Assembly: GCF_026672375.1 (NCBI RefSeq)
Contig: NZ_JAPPRA010000001.1
Coordinates: forward strand, 806,001 to 870,000
Length of the DNA stretch: 64,000 bases
Origin: Caulobacter sp. SL161
Lineage (GTDB): Bacteria; Pseudomonadota; Alphaproteobacteria; Caulobacterales; Caulobacteraceae
Reading direction: 5' to 3'
This document shows positions 37,624 through 47,494 of the stretch, piece by piece. Under the pieces are notes generated by a model. The model did not search any database and was not told where the DNA came from. It saw only the letters and a list, made by a program, of their open reading frames with translations. The translations under genes and the position numbers were made by a program. How positions within the stretch are numbered: position 1 is the stretch's first letter; every line of letters begins with the position of its first letter.

Positions 37624-39450
37624 ATGGCCGACCACGACGACCTCTCGCCTGATTCCGCGCCGCCGTGGGACGAGGCGCCCGCCGAGCGGGACGAGAACAC
37701 CGCCGACATCTTCGGCGATGCGCCGGCGCCGGTCGCCGAGGCGCGCCCCGTGGTCGAAACCCCGTCCGAGGGCGAGAAGGGCGACGCCTATACGGTTCTG
37801 GCGCGCAAGTACCGTCCGCGCACCTTCGAGGACCTGATCGGCCAGGAGGCTATGGTCCGCACCCTGGCCAACGCGTTCTCGACCGGCCGCATCGCCCACG
37901 CCTTCATGCTCACCGGCGTCCGGGGCGTCGGCAAGACCACGACCGCGCGCCTCCTGGCCCGGGCGCTCAACTACGAGACCGACACGGCGAAGGGCCCCTC
38001 GGTCGACCTCACCGTCGAAGGCTATCACTGCCGCTCGATCATCGAGGGGCGGCACATGGACGTGCTGGAACTCGACGCCGCCTCGCGCACCAAGGTCGAC
38101 GAGATGCGCGAGCTTCTGGACGGGGTGCGCTACGCCCCGGTCGAGGCGCGCTACAAGGTCTACATCATCGACGAAGTGCACATGCTGTCGACGGCGGCGT
38201 TCAACGCGCTGCTGAAGACGCTGGAAGAGCCGCCGCCACACGCCAAGTTCATCTTCGCCACCACCGAGATCCGCAAGGTTCCGGTGACGATCCTGTCGCG
38301 CTGTCAGCGCTTCGACCTGCGCCGGGTCGAGCCGGACGTGCTGGTCAAGCACTTCGACCGTATCTCGGCCAAGGAAGGCGCGCGGATCGAGATGGATGCG
38401 CTGGCCCTGATCGCCCGCGCCGCCGAGGGCTCGGTGCGCGACGGCCTCTCGCTGCTGGACCAGGCCATCGTCCAGACCGAGCGCGGCCAGACGGTCACCT
38501 CGACGGTGGTGCGCGACATGCTGGGCCTGGCTGACCGCAGCCAGACCATCGCCCTCTACGAACATGTGATGGCCGGCAAGACCAAGGAGGCGCTGGAAGG
38601 TTTCCGCGCCCTGTGGGGCTTCGGGGCCGATCCGGCGGTGGTCATGCTCGATGTGCTGGACCACTGCCACGCCTCGGCGGTGTCCAAGGCGCTGGGGCCT
38701 GACGCCCTGTCGATGCCCAAGGAACAGGCCGCGCGCCTGGCCGCCATCGGCGCCCACACTTCGGCCGGAACGCTTTCGCGCCTGTGGCAGATGCTGCTGA
38801 AGGCCCATGACGAGGTGCGGCGCGCGCCCGACGCCATGGCCGCGACCGAGATGGCGCTGATCCGCCTCTGCTACGCCGCCGACCTGCCCGGTCCGGAGGA
38901 GGCGCTCAAGGCCCTGCGCGACGGCGCGCCTGTGGGTGGTGGCGGCCCGGGCGGTGGCGTTGCGATCGGCGGCGGTGGCGCGGGCGGGGCGACGGCCTCG
39001 GCCCAGTCTCCGGTGATGATGGCCGCGCCCGGCGCCCAGGCCATGCCGGTGCTGGCCTCGTTCGACGACGTCATGGCGCTGATCGCCGCCAAGCGCGACA
39101 TCGGCCTGCGGCTGGACGTCGAGCAGTATGTCCGCCCGATCAATTTCCGCCCCGGCGCGCTCACCTTCGAGGCCGCGCCCGGCGCGCCCGGCAACCTGGC
39201 GGGACGCCTGGTTCGCTTCCTGAAGGAACATACCGGTCAGCCGTGGCTGGTGGCGGCCGAAGGCGGCGGCGGGGCCGAAAGCCTGATGGAGCGCCAGAAG
39301 CGCGAGGAGCGCGAGGCGCTGGAGGCCATCAAGCAGGACCCCTTCGTGGCCTCGGTGCTGTCGGCCTTCCCGGGCGCCGAGATCGTCGAAATCCGCAAGA
39401 TCCTCACCCCCGAGACGGCCCCGCTGGAGCCGGACGAGGAAGAGGGCTGA
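37624..39450 (+). CDS. dnaX: DNA polymerase III subunit tau/gamma
   Basis: Predicted 608-residue clamp-loader ATPase. After a 55-residue acidic N-terminal extension come the P-loop GVRGVGKTTTARLL (about residue 97), DEVHMLSTAAFNALLKTLEEPP (Walker B/sensor) and the clamp-loader lid. A Gly-rich stretch lies at about residues 435-457, then the C-terminal domain that binds alpha and DnaB. In C. crescentus, shorter gamma forms arise by ClpXP proteolysis, and such a Gly-rich tract may help processing stop; that link is inferred. Confidence 0.93.
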   Translation: MADHDDLSPDSAPPWDEAPAERDENTADIFGDAPAPVAEARPVVETPSEGEKGDAYTVLARKYRPRTFEDLIGQEAMVRTLANAFSTGRIAHAFMLTGVRGVGKTTTARLLARALNYETDTAKGPSVDLTVEGYHCRSIIEGRHMDVLELDAASRTKVDEMRELLDGVRYAPVEARYKVYIIDEVHMLSTAAFNALLKTLEEPPPHAKFIFATTEIRKVPVTILSRCQRFDLRRVEPDVLVKHFDRISAKEGARIEMDALALIARAAEGSVRDGLSLLDQAIVQTERGQTVTSTVVRDMLGLADRSQTIALYEHVMAGKTKEALEGFRALWGFGADPAVVMLDVLDHCHASAVSKALGPDALSMPKEQAARLAAIGAHTSAGTLSRLWQMLLKAHDEVRRAPDAMAATEMALIRLCYAADLPGPEEALKALRDGAPVGGGGPGGGVAIGGGGAGGATASAQSPVMMAAPGAQAMPVLASFDDVMALIAAKRDIGLRLDVEQYVRPINFRPGALTFEAAPGAPGNLAGRLVRFLKEHTGQPWLVAAEGGGGAESLMERQKREEREALEAIKQDPFVASVLSAFPGAEIVEIRKILTPETAPLEPDEEEG

Positions 39451-39465
39451 CAAAGGAAGCTTTTA

Positions 39466-39540
39466 TCCCGGGCCAGCGCAGCGCAGACCCGGGACCACGG
39501 CGAGCGCCGGCGTATCCGGCGGTCCCGGCTTTCGCCGGGA
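39466..39540. repeat. Three intergenic hairpins of the CCGGGA type
   Basis: TCCCGGG/CCCGGGA (39466-39494), CGCCGG/CCGGCG (39505-39521) and TCCCGGC-TTTC-GCCGGGA (39523-39540) fill the dnaX-ybaB gap. They could act as a terminator or repeat element. Confidence 0.6.
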
Positions 39541-39567
39541 TGACAAGTAGGTTTGGAGACCAAGACC

Positions 39568-39897
39568 ATGAAAGACCTCGGCGGCCTGATGAAGCAGGCC
39601 CAGGCCATGCAACAGAAGCTTCAGGACGCCCAGGCGCGTCTGGCCGAGAGCACGGTCGAGGGGACCTCGGGCGGCGGCATGGTCACCGTTGTCCTGAAGG
39701 GCACGGGCGAGCTGGCCAAGGTGGTGCTGGACGAAAGTCTGATCGAGCCCGGCGAGGGCGAGGTGATCGCTGACCTGATCGTCGCCGCCCACGCCGACGC
39801 CAAGAAGAAGCTCGACGCCAAGCAGGCCCAGATGATGCAGGACGCCGCCGGTCCGATGGCGGGCCTGATGGGCGGCCTGCCCGGGATGAAGTTCTGA
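39568..39897 (+). CDS. ybaB: YbaB/EbfC nucleoid-associated protein
   Basis: Predicted 109-residue DNA-binding protein. It begins MKDLGGLMKQAQAMQQKLQD and has the central VTVVLKGTGEL beta segment and the C-terminal GLMGGLPGMKF typical of the family. It sits between dnaX and recR, the classical order. ATG 39568 has GGAGACC upstream. Confidence 0.92.
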   Translation: MKDLGGLMKQAQAMQQKLQDAQARLAESTVEGTSGGGMVTVVLKGTGELAKVVLDESLIEPGEGEVIADLIVAAHADAKKKLDAKQAQMMQDAAGPMAGLMGGLPGMKF

Positions 39898-39914
39898 CGC
39901 GGTGGAGCCGCCAT

Positions 39915-39995
39915 CCTCGCCCTTCGACAGGCTCAGGGTGAGGATGTCTACTGAGCCGACCCTCCGCCTCACCCTGAGCTTGTCGAAGGGCGAGG
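39915..39995. repeat. Inverted repeat of the TCGACAGGCTCAG family (second copy)
   Basis: Two 29-base arms (39915-39943 and 39967-39995) are inverted copies with a single mismatch. Same family as 19419-19504. Located in the ybaB-recR gap. Confidence 0.8.
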
Positions 39996-40023
39996 CGGGC
40001 GCACCGCCTATCCGAAGGACCTG

Positions 40024-40626
40024 ATGGCCGCCTCCGCCGGACCCGAGATCGAGCGCCTGATCGCCCTGCTGTCCAAGCTGCCAGGCCTAGGACCGCGCTC
40101 GGGCCGGCGGGCGGCGTTGGCCCTGCTCAAGAAGCGCGACACCTTGCTGGCGCCGCTGGCCACCGCCATGGCTGAAGCCCAGGCCAAGGTTCGCACCTGC
40201 GGAACTTGCGGCTCGCTGGACGTCACCGACCCCTGCGCGGTCTGCGCCGACGGCTCCCGCGATGGCCGCTTACTGTGCGTGGTCGAGGAGGTCGGCTCGG
40301 TCTGGGCGATGGAGCGCGGCGGCTCGTTCAAGGGGCGCTACCATGTGCTGGGCGGGCTGCTGTCGGCGCTGGACGGGATTGGACCCGAGGCCTTGCGGAT
40401 CGGCGAGCTGGTCGGCCGGGTTGCGGATGGATCCGTCGCCGAGGTGATCCTCGCCCTGCCGGCCACGGTCGATGGCCAGACGACCGCTCACTACATCGCC
40501 GACCGTCTGGCCCAGACCAATGTGCCGGTGACCATGCTGGCGCGCGGCGTGCCTGTCGGCGGCGACCTCGACTGGCTGGACGACGGCACCATCGCCCAGG
40601 CCCTGCGCGCGCGTCGCCCGGCCTAG
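40024..40626 (+). CDS. recR: Recombination mediator RecR
   Basis: Predicted 200-residue protein. N-terminal helix-hairpin-helix ([17 protein letters not shown]), then a zinc finger with CGTCGSLD and CAVC, a Toprim region ([14 protein letters not shown]) and the family ending. It loads RecA together with RecF/RecO in gap repair. GAAGGACC precedes the ATG. Confidence 0.93.
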   Translation: MAASAGPEIERLIALLSKLPGLGPRSGRRAALALLKKRDTLLAPLATAMAEAQAKVRTCGTCGSLDVTDPCAVCADGSRDGRLLCVVEEVGSVWAMERGGSFKGRYHVLGGLLSALDGIGPEALRIGELVGRVADGSVAEVILALPATVDGQTTAHYIADRLAQTNVPVTMLARGVPVGGDLDWLDDGTIAQALRARRPA

Positions 40627-40665
40627 ACCCTTCCTGGATCGACAGACTCCGGCTAAGAACGGAGC

Positions 40666-41964
40666 ATGAACTTTTCTGATCCGTTCCTGATCCTGGCTCT
40701 CGTCTTCGCCCTGGCCGCCGTGGCGTTCGGCCTATGGGCTGTCAGTGCGCAACGCCGGGCCGCGAAGGCCGAGGCCCAGGCCTGGCTGCTGACCGAACGC
40801 CTGACTCAGGCCGAGGAGCGCCATCGCCTGCTGGAGGATCAGAGCGCCACCCAGATCGAGCTGATCAAGGCCCAGGCCGCCCAGAGCGCCAACGCCATCG
40901 CCGAGCAGCTGATCAAGCGCGCCGACGAGAACGCCAAGAGCCGCGAGCGCCTGGCCGAGGCCCGGCTGGAGGCCCAGCTCAAGCCGGTCGCCGAGACTCT
41001 CGCGAAGTTCGAGGCCCAGGTCACCGCCGTGGAGAAGGCCCGCGCCGAAGAGACCGGCGGCCTCAAGGCCCAGATCACCGCCCTGCTGGAGGCCTCGACC
41101 GCCACCCAGGCCGAGGCCCGCAAGCTGTCGGCGGCCCTGCGTCGCGGGGCGGGCGTGCAGGGTCGCTGGGGCGAGCAGACTCTCCGTAACGTGCTTGAGG
41201 CTGCGGGCCTCAACAGCCGCTTCGACTTCCAGGAACAGTTCAGCGTCGACAGCGACGAGGGCCGTCGCCGGCCAGACGTCAAGGTGACCCTGCCGGGCGG
41301 CGGGGTATTTGTGATCGACGCCAAGTGCTCGCTGAACGCCTTTCTGGAGGCGCAAGAGGCGACCGACGAGGTCCTGCGCGAGGCCGCCATGGCCCGCCAC
41401 GCCCAGAGCGTGCGCACGCACATGCAGGGGCTGTCGTCCAAGGCCTATTGGGACCAGTTCGCCGGCGAGGGCTCGCCCGACTTCGTGGCCATGTTCGTAC
41501 CCGGCGACGGCTTCCTGGCCGCCGCCCTGGACCGTCTGCCCGAGCTGATGGCCGAGGCCATGGATCGCCGGGTGGTGCTGGTGACGCCGACAACCCTGTT
41601 CGCGCTCTGCAAGGCCGTGGCCTACGGCTGGCGGGCCGAGGACCAGGCCAAGAACGCCGCCCGCATCGTCGAGGTGGGCCGTGAACTCTACAAGCGCGTC
41701 TCGGTCATGGGCGCCCACGCCGGCGCCATGGGTAAGGCGCTGGAAAGCGCCGTGGGCAAGTACAACCAGTTCGTCGGCTCGCTGGAGAGCCAGGTCCTGA
41801 CCCAGGCCCGCCGCTTCGAGGACCTGTCCGTCGACCACGAAGGCAAGAAAATCGACGAGCCCGCCGCGATCGAACAGGGCGTGCGTCCCCTCACGAAGTT
41901 GACCGCCGAGCCAGCCGTGGGACAATCCCCCACCTTGACGCTCGGAAATGACACGCCTACCTGA
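40666..41964 (+). CDS. rmuC: RmuC family protein
   Basis: Predicted 432-residue protein. An N-terminal hydrophobic helix (residues 3-24) anchors it, a long coiled coil follows (to about residue 160), then the RmuC nuclease-like domain ([37 protein letters not shown]). It limits recombination at inverted repeats in E. coli. Starts 39 bases after recR. Confidence 0.88.
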   Translation: MNFSDPFLILALVFALAAVAFGLWAVSAQRRAAKAEAQAWLLTERLTQAEERHRLLEDQSATQIELIKAQAAQSANAIAEQLIKRADENAKSRERLAEARLEAQLKPVAETLAKFEAQVTAVEKARAEETGGLKAQITALLEASTATQAEARKLSAALRRGAGVQGRWGEQTLRNVLEAAGLNSRFDFQEQFSVDSDEGRRRPDVKVTLPGGGVFVIDAKCSLNAFLEAQEATDEVLREAAMARHAQSVRTHMQGLSSKAYWDQFAGEGSPDFVAMFVPGDGFLAAALDRLPELMAEAMDRRVVLVTPTTLFALCKAVAYGWRAEDQAKNAARIVEVGRELYKRVSVMGAHAGAMGKALESAVGKYNQFVGSLESQVLTQARRFEDLSVDHEGKKIDEPAAIEQGVRPLTKLTAEPAVGQSPTLTLGNDTPT

Positions 41965-41972
41965 CGCTCATC

Positions 41973-42494
41973 ATGGCCATCCGTCGCATCCTTACCGTCG
42001 ATAACGCCGCCGACCTGGCGACGCTGAAGAAGATCTCCACGCCCGTGGAGGCCGTCACCGATGAGCTGCGCGCTCTGATGGATGACATGCTGGAGACCAT
42101 GTACGACGCCCCCGGCATCGGCCTGGCCGCCGTGCAGGTCGGCGAACCCGTCCGCGTGATCGTCATGGACCTGGCCCGCGAGGGCGAGGACAAGGCGCCG
42201 CGCTACTTCGTGAACCCCGAGATCCTGGCCTCGTCCGAGGACCTGCAGGGCTACGAAGAAGGCTGCCTGTCGGTGCCCGAGTACTATGACGAGGTCGAGC
42301 GCCCGGCCAAGGTCACCCTGCGCTACATGAACTACCAGGGCGAAACGGTCGTCGAGGAAGCCGAGGGCCTGTTCGCCGTCTGCATCCAGCACGAGATGGA
42401 CCACCTGGAAGGCGTGCTCTTCATCGACCACCTCTCGCGCCTGCGCCGCGACCGCGCCATGGCCAAGGTCAAGAAGGCGCGTCGGGCGGCTTAG
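41973..42494 (+). CDS. def: Peptide deformylase
   Basis: Predicted 173-residue metalloenzyme removing formyl from nascent proteins. All three motifs are present: [20 protein letters not shown] (Cys ligand) and [12 protein letters not shown] (HExxH). It is only 8 bases from rmuC, so likely in one transcript; fmt, its usual neighbour, is 3.5 kb away on the opposite strand. Confidence 0.93.
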   Translation: MAIRRILTVDNAADLATLKKISTPVEAVTDELRALMDDMLETMYDAPGIGLAAVQVGEPVRVIVMDLAREGEDKAPRYFVNPEILASSEDLQGYEEGCLSVPEYYDEVERPAKVTLRYMNYQGETVVEEAEGLFAVCIQHEMDHLEGVLFIDHLSRLRRDRAMAKVKKARRAA

Positions 42495-42499
42495 GCAGA

Positions 42500-42979
42500 C
42501 TACCGCGACCGCCCCTGATCCGTCTCGTAGGGCGTCCCGTCTCGACGCCGGTAGACGCTCTCGCCGTCGCGCAGCACCAGATCGATATCCGGATAGTCGC
42601 AGCCGTCCTCATCGGGCCGTCGCGAGCCGACTTCCAGCAGCAGAACGTCCCGATCCGACCGGTTCTGGAAGCAGTGGCCATTGGGGACGCCGGCCTTGAA
42701 GCCCGCGCAGTCGCCGGCTCGCATCACCGTCTCGCCGTCATTCTCGACCAGCACCACCTCGCCCTCGACCACCCAGGTGAACTCATCCTCGGCCGTGTGC
42801 CAGTGGCGCTGACTGGACCAGGCGCCGGGCGGCAGGCGCAGCAGGTTGACGCCGAACTGATCAAGCCCGACCGCGTCGCCCAGCTTGGTGCGGTGGCGCT
42901 GCAGGCAAGGCTGGTTGAACGGCGTGGGATAGGCCGTGCCGACGCGAGTGGGGGCGGTGGCGAGATCGATCTTGGGCAT
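42500..42979 (-). CDS. Cupin-domain protein
   Basis: Predicted 159-residue single cupin: the first motif is [16 protein letters not shown] (metal-binding His-His-Glu) and the second [12 protein letters not shown]. Possible roles include sugar isomerase or dioxygenase; no function is assigned. Convergent with def. Confidence 0.75.
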   Translation of the reverse strand: MPKIDLATAPTRVGTAYPTPFNQPCLQRHRTKLGDAVGLDQFGVNLLRLPPGAWSSQRHWHTAEDEFTWVVEGEVVLVENDGETVMRAGDCAGFKAGVPNGHCFQNRSDRDVLLLEVGSRRPDEDGCDYPDIDLVLRDGESVYRRRDGTPYETDQGRSR

Positions 42980-43043
42980 GACCTACCTTGGAACAAGCGT
43001 GCGAGATTTGCGCGGACGCAAGGGGAAGCTTAAAGCCTGCACC

Positions 43044-44204
43044 ATGACCAGCCCCGCGCCCGTTTCCGTCAGCATCGACCCCGTCGAACTGGCTCAAGCC
43101 CTGATCCGCCGTCCCTCGGTAACCCCCGCCGACGCCGGCGCGATGGAAACGCTGCAGCGCCAGTTGGAGGCCCTGGGCTTTGCCTGCCGCCGCATGAAAT
43201 TCGGCGAGATCGAGAACCTCTACGCCCGGCGCGGGACGGCGCGGCCGAACCTTTGCTTCGCGGGCCATACCGACGTGGTGCCGGTGGGCGACGACGCCGC
43301 CTGGACCGCCGGGCCGTTCGAAGCCGAGATCAAGGACGGGGTGCTGTTCGGGCGGGGCGCGGTCGACATGAAGTCGGCCATCGCCGCCTTCGTCGCCGCC
43401 GTCGCCAAGATCCCCGAGCATGCCGGTTCGATCAGCTTCCTGATCACCGGCGACGAAGAGGGCGTGGCCGAGGACGGCACGGTCAAGGTCGTGGAGGCCC
43501 TGGCCGCCGAGGGCGAGATTATCGACCACTGCATCGTCGGGGAGCCCACCTCGGCGAACCTGCTGGGCGACATGGTTAAGATCGGCCGGCGCGGCAGCAT
43601 CAACGCCTGGATCACGGTCGAGGGCCGCCAGGGCCACGTGGCCTATCCGCACCGCGCGGCCAATCCGGTTCCGGTGCTGGTCGACATCCTGTCGGCCCTG
43701 AAGGCGCGGGTGCTGGACGAGGGCTATACCGGCTTCCAGCCGTCGAACCTGGAGATCACCACGATCGACGTCGGCAACACCGCCACCAACGTCATCCCGG
43801 CCTCGGCCAAGGCGCGTGTCAATATCCGCTTCAATCCGGCCCACAAGGGCAAGGACCTGGCCGCCTGGATCGAGGGCGAGTGCGCCAAGGCCGCGGAAGG
43901 CTTCGACGGAACAGCCAGCGCGCTGTGCAAGATCAGCGGCGAGGCCTTCCTGACCGAGCCGGGCGACTTCACGGACGTGATCGTCGCCGCCGTCACCGAC
44001 GCCACCGGCCGCGCGCCGGAGCTGTCGACCACCGGCGGCACCAGCGACGCCCGCTTCATCCGGGCCCTGTGCCCCGTCGTCGAGTTCGGCCTCGTCGGCT
44101 CGACCATGCACCAGGTCGATGAGCGGGTCCCGGTCGAGGAGGTCCGTCAACTGGCTGACGCCTACCAGGCCCTGATCAGCCGCTACTTCGCGGCCTTCGC
44201 CTAA
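43044..44204 (+). CDS. dapE: Succinyl-diaminopimelate desuccinylase
   Basis: Predicted 386-residue M20 metallohydrolase in the succinylase branch of lysine/DAP synthesis. Zinc ligands: [35 protein letters not shown], plus [13 protein letters not shown]. Length fits. dapD (previous step) lies at 47.5 kb. Confidence 0.92.
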   Translation: MTSPAPVSVSIDPVELAQALIRRPSVTPADAGAMETLQRQLEALGFACRRMKFGEIENLYARRGTARPNLCFAGHTDVVPVGDDAAWTAGPFEAEIKDGVLFGRGAVDMKSAIAAFVAAVAKIPEHAGSISFLITGDEEGVAEDGTVKVVEALAAEGEIIDHCIVGEPTSANLLGDMVKIGRRGSINAWITVEGRQGHVAYPHRAANPVPVLVDILSALKARVLDEGYTGFQPSNLEITTIDVGNTATNVIPASAKARVNIRFNPAHKGKDLAAWIEGECAKAAEGFDGTASALCKISGEAFLTEPGDFTDVIVAAVTDATGRAPELSTTGGTSDARFIRALCPVVEFGLVGSTMHQVDERVPVEEVRQLADAYQALISRYFAAFA

Positions 44205-44221
44205 AGCCGACGGGGACGAGG

Positions 44222-45142
44222 ATGAAGGCGCTCTCGATCCCCGACGTGCTGGCCGAGGTGGCGGTGCTGGTCAGGCCGCACTTCGGCAAGGGGCGTCCCG
44301 CCGACTACATCCCACAGTTGGCGACCGTGCCAGGCGACAAGTTCGGCATGGCCGTGCGGATGGTCGACGGCGGCGAGCATGTGATCGGCGACGCTGACGA
44401 GGCCTTTTCCGTCCAAAGCATAACCAAGGTCTTCGCTTTGGGGCTGGCCCTGAACCGGTTGGGCGACGAAACCTGGACGCGGGTGGGCAAGGAGCCCTCG
44501 GGCACGCCGTTCAACCACCTGTCGCTGTTGGAAGCCGAACAGGGCGTGCCGCGCAATCCGTTCATCAACGCCGGGGCCCTGGCGGTGACCGACGTGCTGA
44601 TGGACGTCACCCGCGATCCGGCGGCGCTGGTCCGCGACTTCGGCGGTTTCCTGTGCGGGGAGCGGTTGGAGATTGACCCTGCGGTGGCGACCTCGGAACT
44701 GGCCCACGCCTGGCAGAACCGCGCCATCGCCAGCCTGATGCGGGGCAAGGGCACGATCACGCACGATCCCGAGGCGGTGGTCGCCGCCTATTGTAGCCAG
44801 TGCGCCCTCTCCATGAGCTGTCGCCAGCTGGCGCGGGCCTTCCTGCCGCTGGCCGCCGGCGGCTTCTCGCCGATCGCGCATGAGACGGTGTTCCCCGAAC
44901 GCCTCACCCGGCGCCTGAACGCCCTGCTACTGACCTGCGGCATCTATGACAGCGTCGGCAGCTTCGCCTATCGCGTCGGCCTGCCGGCCAAGAGCGGGGT
45001 GGGCGGCGGCATTGTCGCGGTGATCCCCGGCAAGGCGACGGTCGCGGTGTGGTCGCCGGAGCTGGACCGGTTCGGCACCAGCGTGGTCGGCACGGCGGCG
45101 CTCGAGGCGTTCAGCCAGATCACCAACTGCTCGGTGCTGTAG
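44222..45142 (+). CDS. glsA: Glutaminase
   Basis: Predicted 306-residue serine-dependent glutaminase making glutamate and ammonia. Catalytic Ser-Lys in SVQSITKVFALGLAL; NPFINAGALAVTD, and SKSGVGGGIVAVIPG-type ending. GGGGACGAGG upstream of ATG. It follows dapE by 17 bases. Confidence 0.9.
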   Translation: MKALSIPDVLAEVAVLVRPHFGKGRPADYIPQLATVPGDKFGMAVRMVDGGEHVIGDADEAFSVQSITKVFALGLALNRLGDETWTRVGKEPSGTPFNHLSLLEAEQGVPRNPFINAGALAVTDVLMDVTRDPAALVRDFGGFLCGERLEIDPAVATSELAHAWQNRAIASLMRGKGTITHDPEAVVAAYCSQCALSMSCRQLARAFLPLAAGGFSPIAHETVFPERLTRRLNALLLTCGIYDSVGSFAYRVGLPAKSGVGGGIVAVIPGKATVAVWSPELDRFGTSVVGTAALEAFSQITNCSVL

Positions 45143-45159
45143 GGCGGGTCACGTGCCCC

Positions 45160-45268
45160 CACCTGACCTCGCTTTGCGAGGTCGTCCACCCCCGGAGGGG
45201 GCGGAAGGTCGCGCCGGATCCTTCTTCCCCCCATGGGGGAGGAGGGCCAAGGGCCCGGAGGGGGCAAG
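45160..45268. repeat. Intergenic hairpin cluster
   Basis: GACCTCGC-TTT-GCGAGGTC (about 45166-45184), CCCCC-GGA-GGGGG and a CTTCCCCCC/GGGGGAGG stem occupy the space between glsA and truA, convergent genes. Same type as the CCTCCCCCGC family. Confidence 0.6.
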
Positions 45269-46012
45269 TCAGTCCCCGTACCCCACGCCCACCAGATAGA
45301 GCCCATCCGCCGGCGCCACGGGCCCACACTCGCGGCGGTCCTTGGCCTCCAGCGCGGCTTTGACGTCGTCCACCGTCCAGCGACCCGCGCCGACCTCGAC
45401 CAGCGTGCCGGTCATCGAGCGGACCTGGCGGTGCAGGAAGCTGCGGGCCTCGAAGTCGAGGTGGATCTCTTCGCCCACCCGCCGCACGCGGGCGACGTCG
45501 AGGGTCTTCACCGGGCTCTTGGACTGGCAGTGCATGTCGCGGAAGGTGGTGAAGTCGTGCAGGCCAATGAGATGCTGCGCGGCGGCGTGCATGGCCTCGT
45601 GGTCGAGGTCCTTCTTCATGTGCCAGACGCGGCCCTTGTCGAGCGCCGGCGGGGCGCGGCGGTTCAGGATCCGATAGAGATAGCGCCGCTCATTGGCCGA
45701 GAACCGCGCGTGCCAGTCCCCCTCCGCCAACTCGGCCGATAGGATCGAGACCGCCTCGCGCGTCAGGTGGGCGTTGAGTGCGTTGAACACCGTCTGGGCC
45801 GGCCAGTCCTTTTCGAGGTCGACATGGACGACCTGGCCGGTGGCGTGGACGCCGGTGTCGGTGCGGCCGGCGGCGGCGATCCGCACGTCCTGCCCGCAGA
45901 AGGCCTTCACCGCCGCCTCGATCGCGCCCTGCACGCTGGGCAAGGTCGCCTGGGCCTGGAACCCCGCATAGGGGCGGCCGTCATACTCGACGAGGAGGCG
46001 GTAGCGGGGCAT
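45269..46012 (-). CDS. truA: tRNA pseudouridine(38-40) synthase
   Basis: Predicted 247-residue TruA. The catalytic Asp lies in [17 protein letters not shown], and [15 protein letters not shown] and [13 protein letters not shown] are family motifs. Its ATG overlaps the fmt TGA (TGATG), so the two are translationally coupled. Confidence 0.93.
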   Translation of the reverse strand: MPRYRLLVEYDGRPYAGFQAQATLPSVQGAIEAAVKAFCGQDVRIAAAGRTDTGVHATGQVVHVDLEKDWPAQTVFNALNAHLTREAVSILSAELAEGDWHARFSANERRYLYRILNRRAPPALDKGRVWHMKKDLDHEAMHAAAQHLIGLHDFTTFRDMHCQSKSPVKTLDVARVRRVGEEIHLDFEARSFLHRQVRSMTGTLVEVGAGRWTVDDVKAALEAKDRRECGPVAPADGLYLVGVGYGD

Positions 46013-46938
46013 CAGGCCAGGACCGTTCCCGCCGGGACCGGGAAGCCGCGCGTGAAGATTTCGGCGTCCTGGACGCCCTTGCCCTCGCGCTGGGCCTTGA
46101 GCAGGCGGATTGCGCCTTCCCCGCAGGCGATCAGCAGGGCGTCGTCCAAGGCCGTTCCCGGCGCGCCGGACGCGGCCTCGACGCGCGACAGCAAGGCCTT
46201 CACGCGGACAGGACCTTTCTCCGACGGCGCCTCGAGCCAGGCGCCGGGGAAGGGCGAGAGGCCGCGGATGTGGCGATCGACTTCGGCGGCGGGCCGGCTC
46301 CAGTCGATGCGGGCCTCGGCCGACTTGATCTTCTTGGCGTAGGTGACGCCCTCCTCGGCCTGGGGCGTTTCCTGGACGACCTCGCGCTCGATGGCGGCCA
46401 GGGCCACGGGCAGCAGGCGCGCGCCGACGGCGGCCAGCTTGTCGTGCAGGGATGCGGCGGTGTCGTCGGCTGCGATGGCCACCTGCTCGGACATCAGGAT
46501 CGGCCCTTCGTCGAGGCCCTCGCTCATCCGCATGACCTGGACGCCGGTGACCGCATCGCCGGCCATGATCGCCCGCTGGATCGGCGCGGCGCCCCGCCAG
46601 CGCGGCAACAGGCTGGCGTGCAGGTTGAAGCAGCCGTGCTTGGGCGCCTCCAGCACGTCCTTTACCAGGATCTGGCCGAAGGCCACGACGACGGCGGCGT
46701 CGAGGTCCAGCGCCTTGAACGCCTCGATCTCCTCCGGGGTCTTCATCGACACCGGCGTGCGGACGGTCAGGCCCAGACCCTCGGCGAAGGCGTGGACCGG
46801 TGAGGGCTTCAGCTCCTGGCCGCGTCCGCGCGGGGCCGGGGGCTGGGAATAGACGGCGACGATCTCGTGGCCCGAGGCGACGAGTTCGGCGAGGCAGGTG
46901 ACGGCGAAATCGGGAGTGCCGAGGAAGGCGATGCGCAT
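46012..46938 (-). CDS. fmt: Methionyl-tRNA formyltransferase
   Basis: Predicted 308-residue enzyme formylating initiator t[16 protein letters not shown] terminus, the signature [19 protein letters not shown] and the [11 protein letters not shown] region are present. Forms an operon with truA. In most bacteria def precedes fmt; here def is separate. Confidence 0.94.
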   Translation of the reverse strand: MRIAFLGTPDFAVTCLAELVASGHEIVAVYSQPPAPRGRGQELKPSPVHAFAEGLGLTVRTPVSMKTPEEIEAFKALDLDAAVVVAFGQILVKDVLEAPKHGCFNLHASLLPRWRGAAPIQRAIMAGDAVTGVQVMRMSEGLDEGPILMSEQVAIAADDTAASLHDKLAAVGARLLPVALAAIEREVVQETPQAEEGVTYAKKIKSAEARIDWSRPAAEVDRHIRGLSPFPGAWLEAPSEKGPVRVKALLSRVEAASGAPGTALDDALLIACGEGAIRLLKAQREGKGVQDAEIFTRGFPVPAGTVLA

Positions 46939-47035
46939 GGCGGGGGTTTAGCGGGCTCGAGCCTCGGACGCAAAGCGGAGTCGGAACCGGGGCCTGGGTG
47001 CTCCGTTATCCAGCCGACCAACAAGGAGCACGACC

Positions 47036-47362
47036 ATGCGCTCCAAGCTGATGCTGATCGCCGCCGGGGCCGCCGCCCTGTCGCTCGCCGCCTGTTCGCA
47101 AGAACACGCCGCCGGGGTGAAGGAAGGGGCCAAGGCCGCTGCGTCCGACGTGAAGGACGCGGCCCATGAGATCGCCAACGACCCCGATGTCAAGGAAGCC
47201 GGGACGGCGATCAAGGAAAGCGCCAAGGAAGCGGGCGCAGAGCTCAAGGAAGCCGCCGGCGAGGCCGGGCAAGAGCTCAAGGAAGCCGGTAAGGACTTGA
47301 AGCAGGACGCCAAGGAAGGCGCCGCCGAGAGCGAGAAGCAACTGAATGAGGCGGCGAGGTAG
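47036..47362 (+). CDS. Lipoprotein with LEA-like amphipathic repeats
   Basis: Predicted 108-residue protein. Signal peptide with lipobox LAAC near residue 20, then Lys/Glu/Ala-rich repeats such as KEAG.ELKEAAGEAGQ, strongly amphipathic and predicted to be long helices. Resembles late-embryogenesis or YqjD-like helix proteins; function unknown. AAGGAG lies 7-8 bases upstream of the ATG. Confidence 0.7.
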   Translation: MRSKLMLIAAGAAALSLAACSQEHAAGVKEGAKAAASDVKDAAHEIANDPDVKEAGTAIKESAKEAGAELKEAAGEAGQELKEAGKDLKQDAKEGAAESEKQLNEAAR

Positions 47363-47378
47363 GTCGTCATTAAATCCT

Positions 47379-47488
47379 CCCCCTGGCGGGGGAGGTGTTC
47401 GCGAAGCGAACGGAGGGGGGAGGAAGCCCGATAGGACGAACTTCCCCCTCCGGCCTTCGGCCGCCTCCCCCATTTGGGGGAGGATTTT
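47379..47488. repeat. Intergenic hairpin element, CCTCCCCC family
   Basis: CCTCCCCC/GGGGGAGG hairpin, a GTTCGC-GAA-GCGAAC stem and a final CCTCCCCCATTTGGGGGAGG stem. Located between the lipoprotein gene and dapD, which converge. Confidence 0.7.
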
Positions 47489-47494
47489 GGGAGA

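Noticed and set aside
35228-37837. 869-residue open frame opposite thiolase and nudC
   Set aside because: Shadow of two well-supported genes; it also runs through the SRP RNA and into dnaX.
37399-39453. 684-residue open frame opposite dnaX
   Set aside because: High-GC antisense shadow, no ribosome site, contradicts dnaX motifs.
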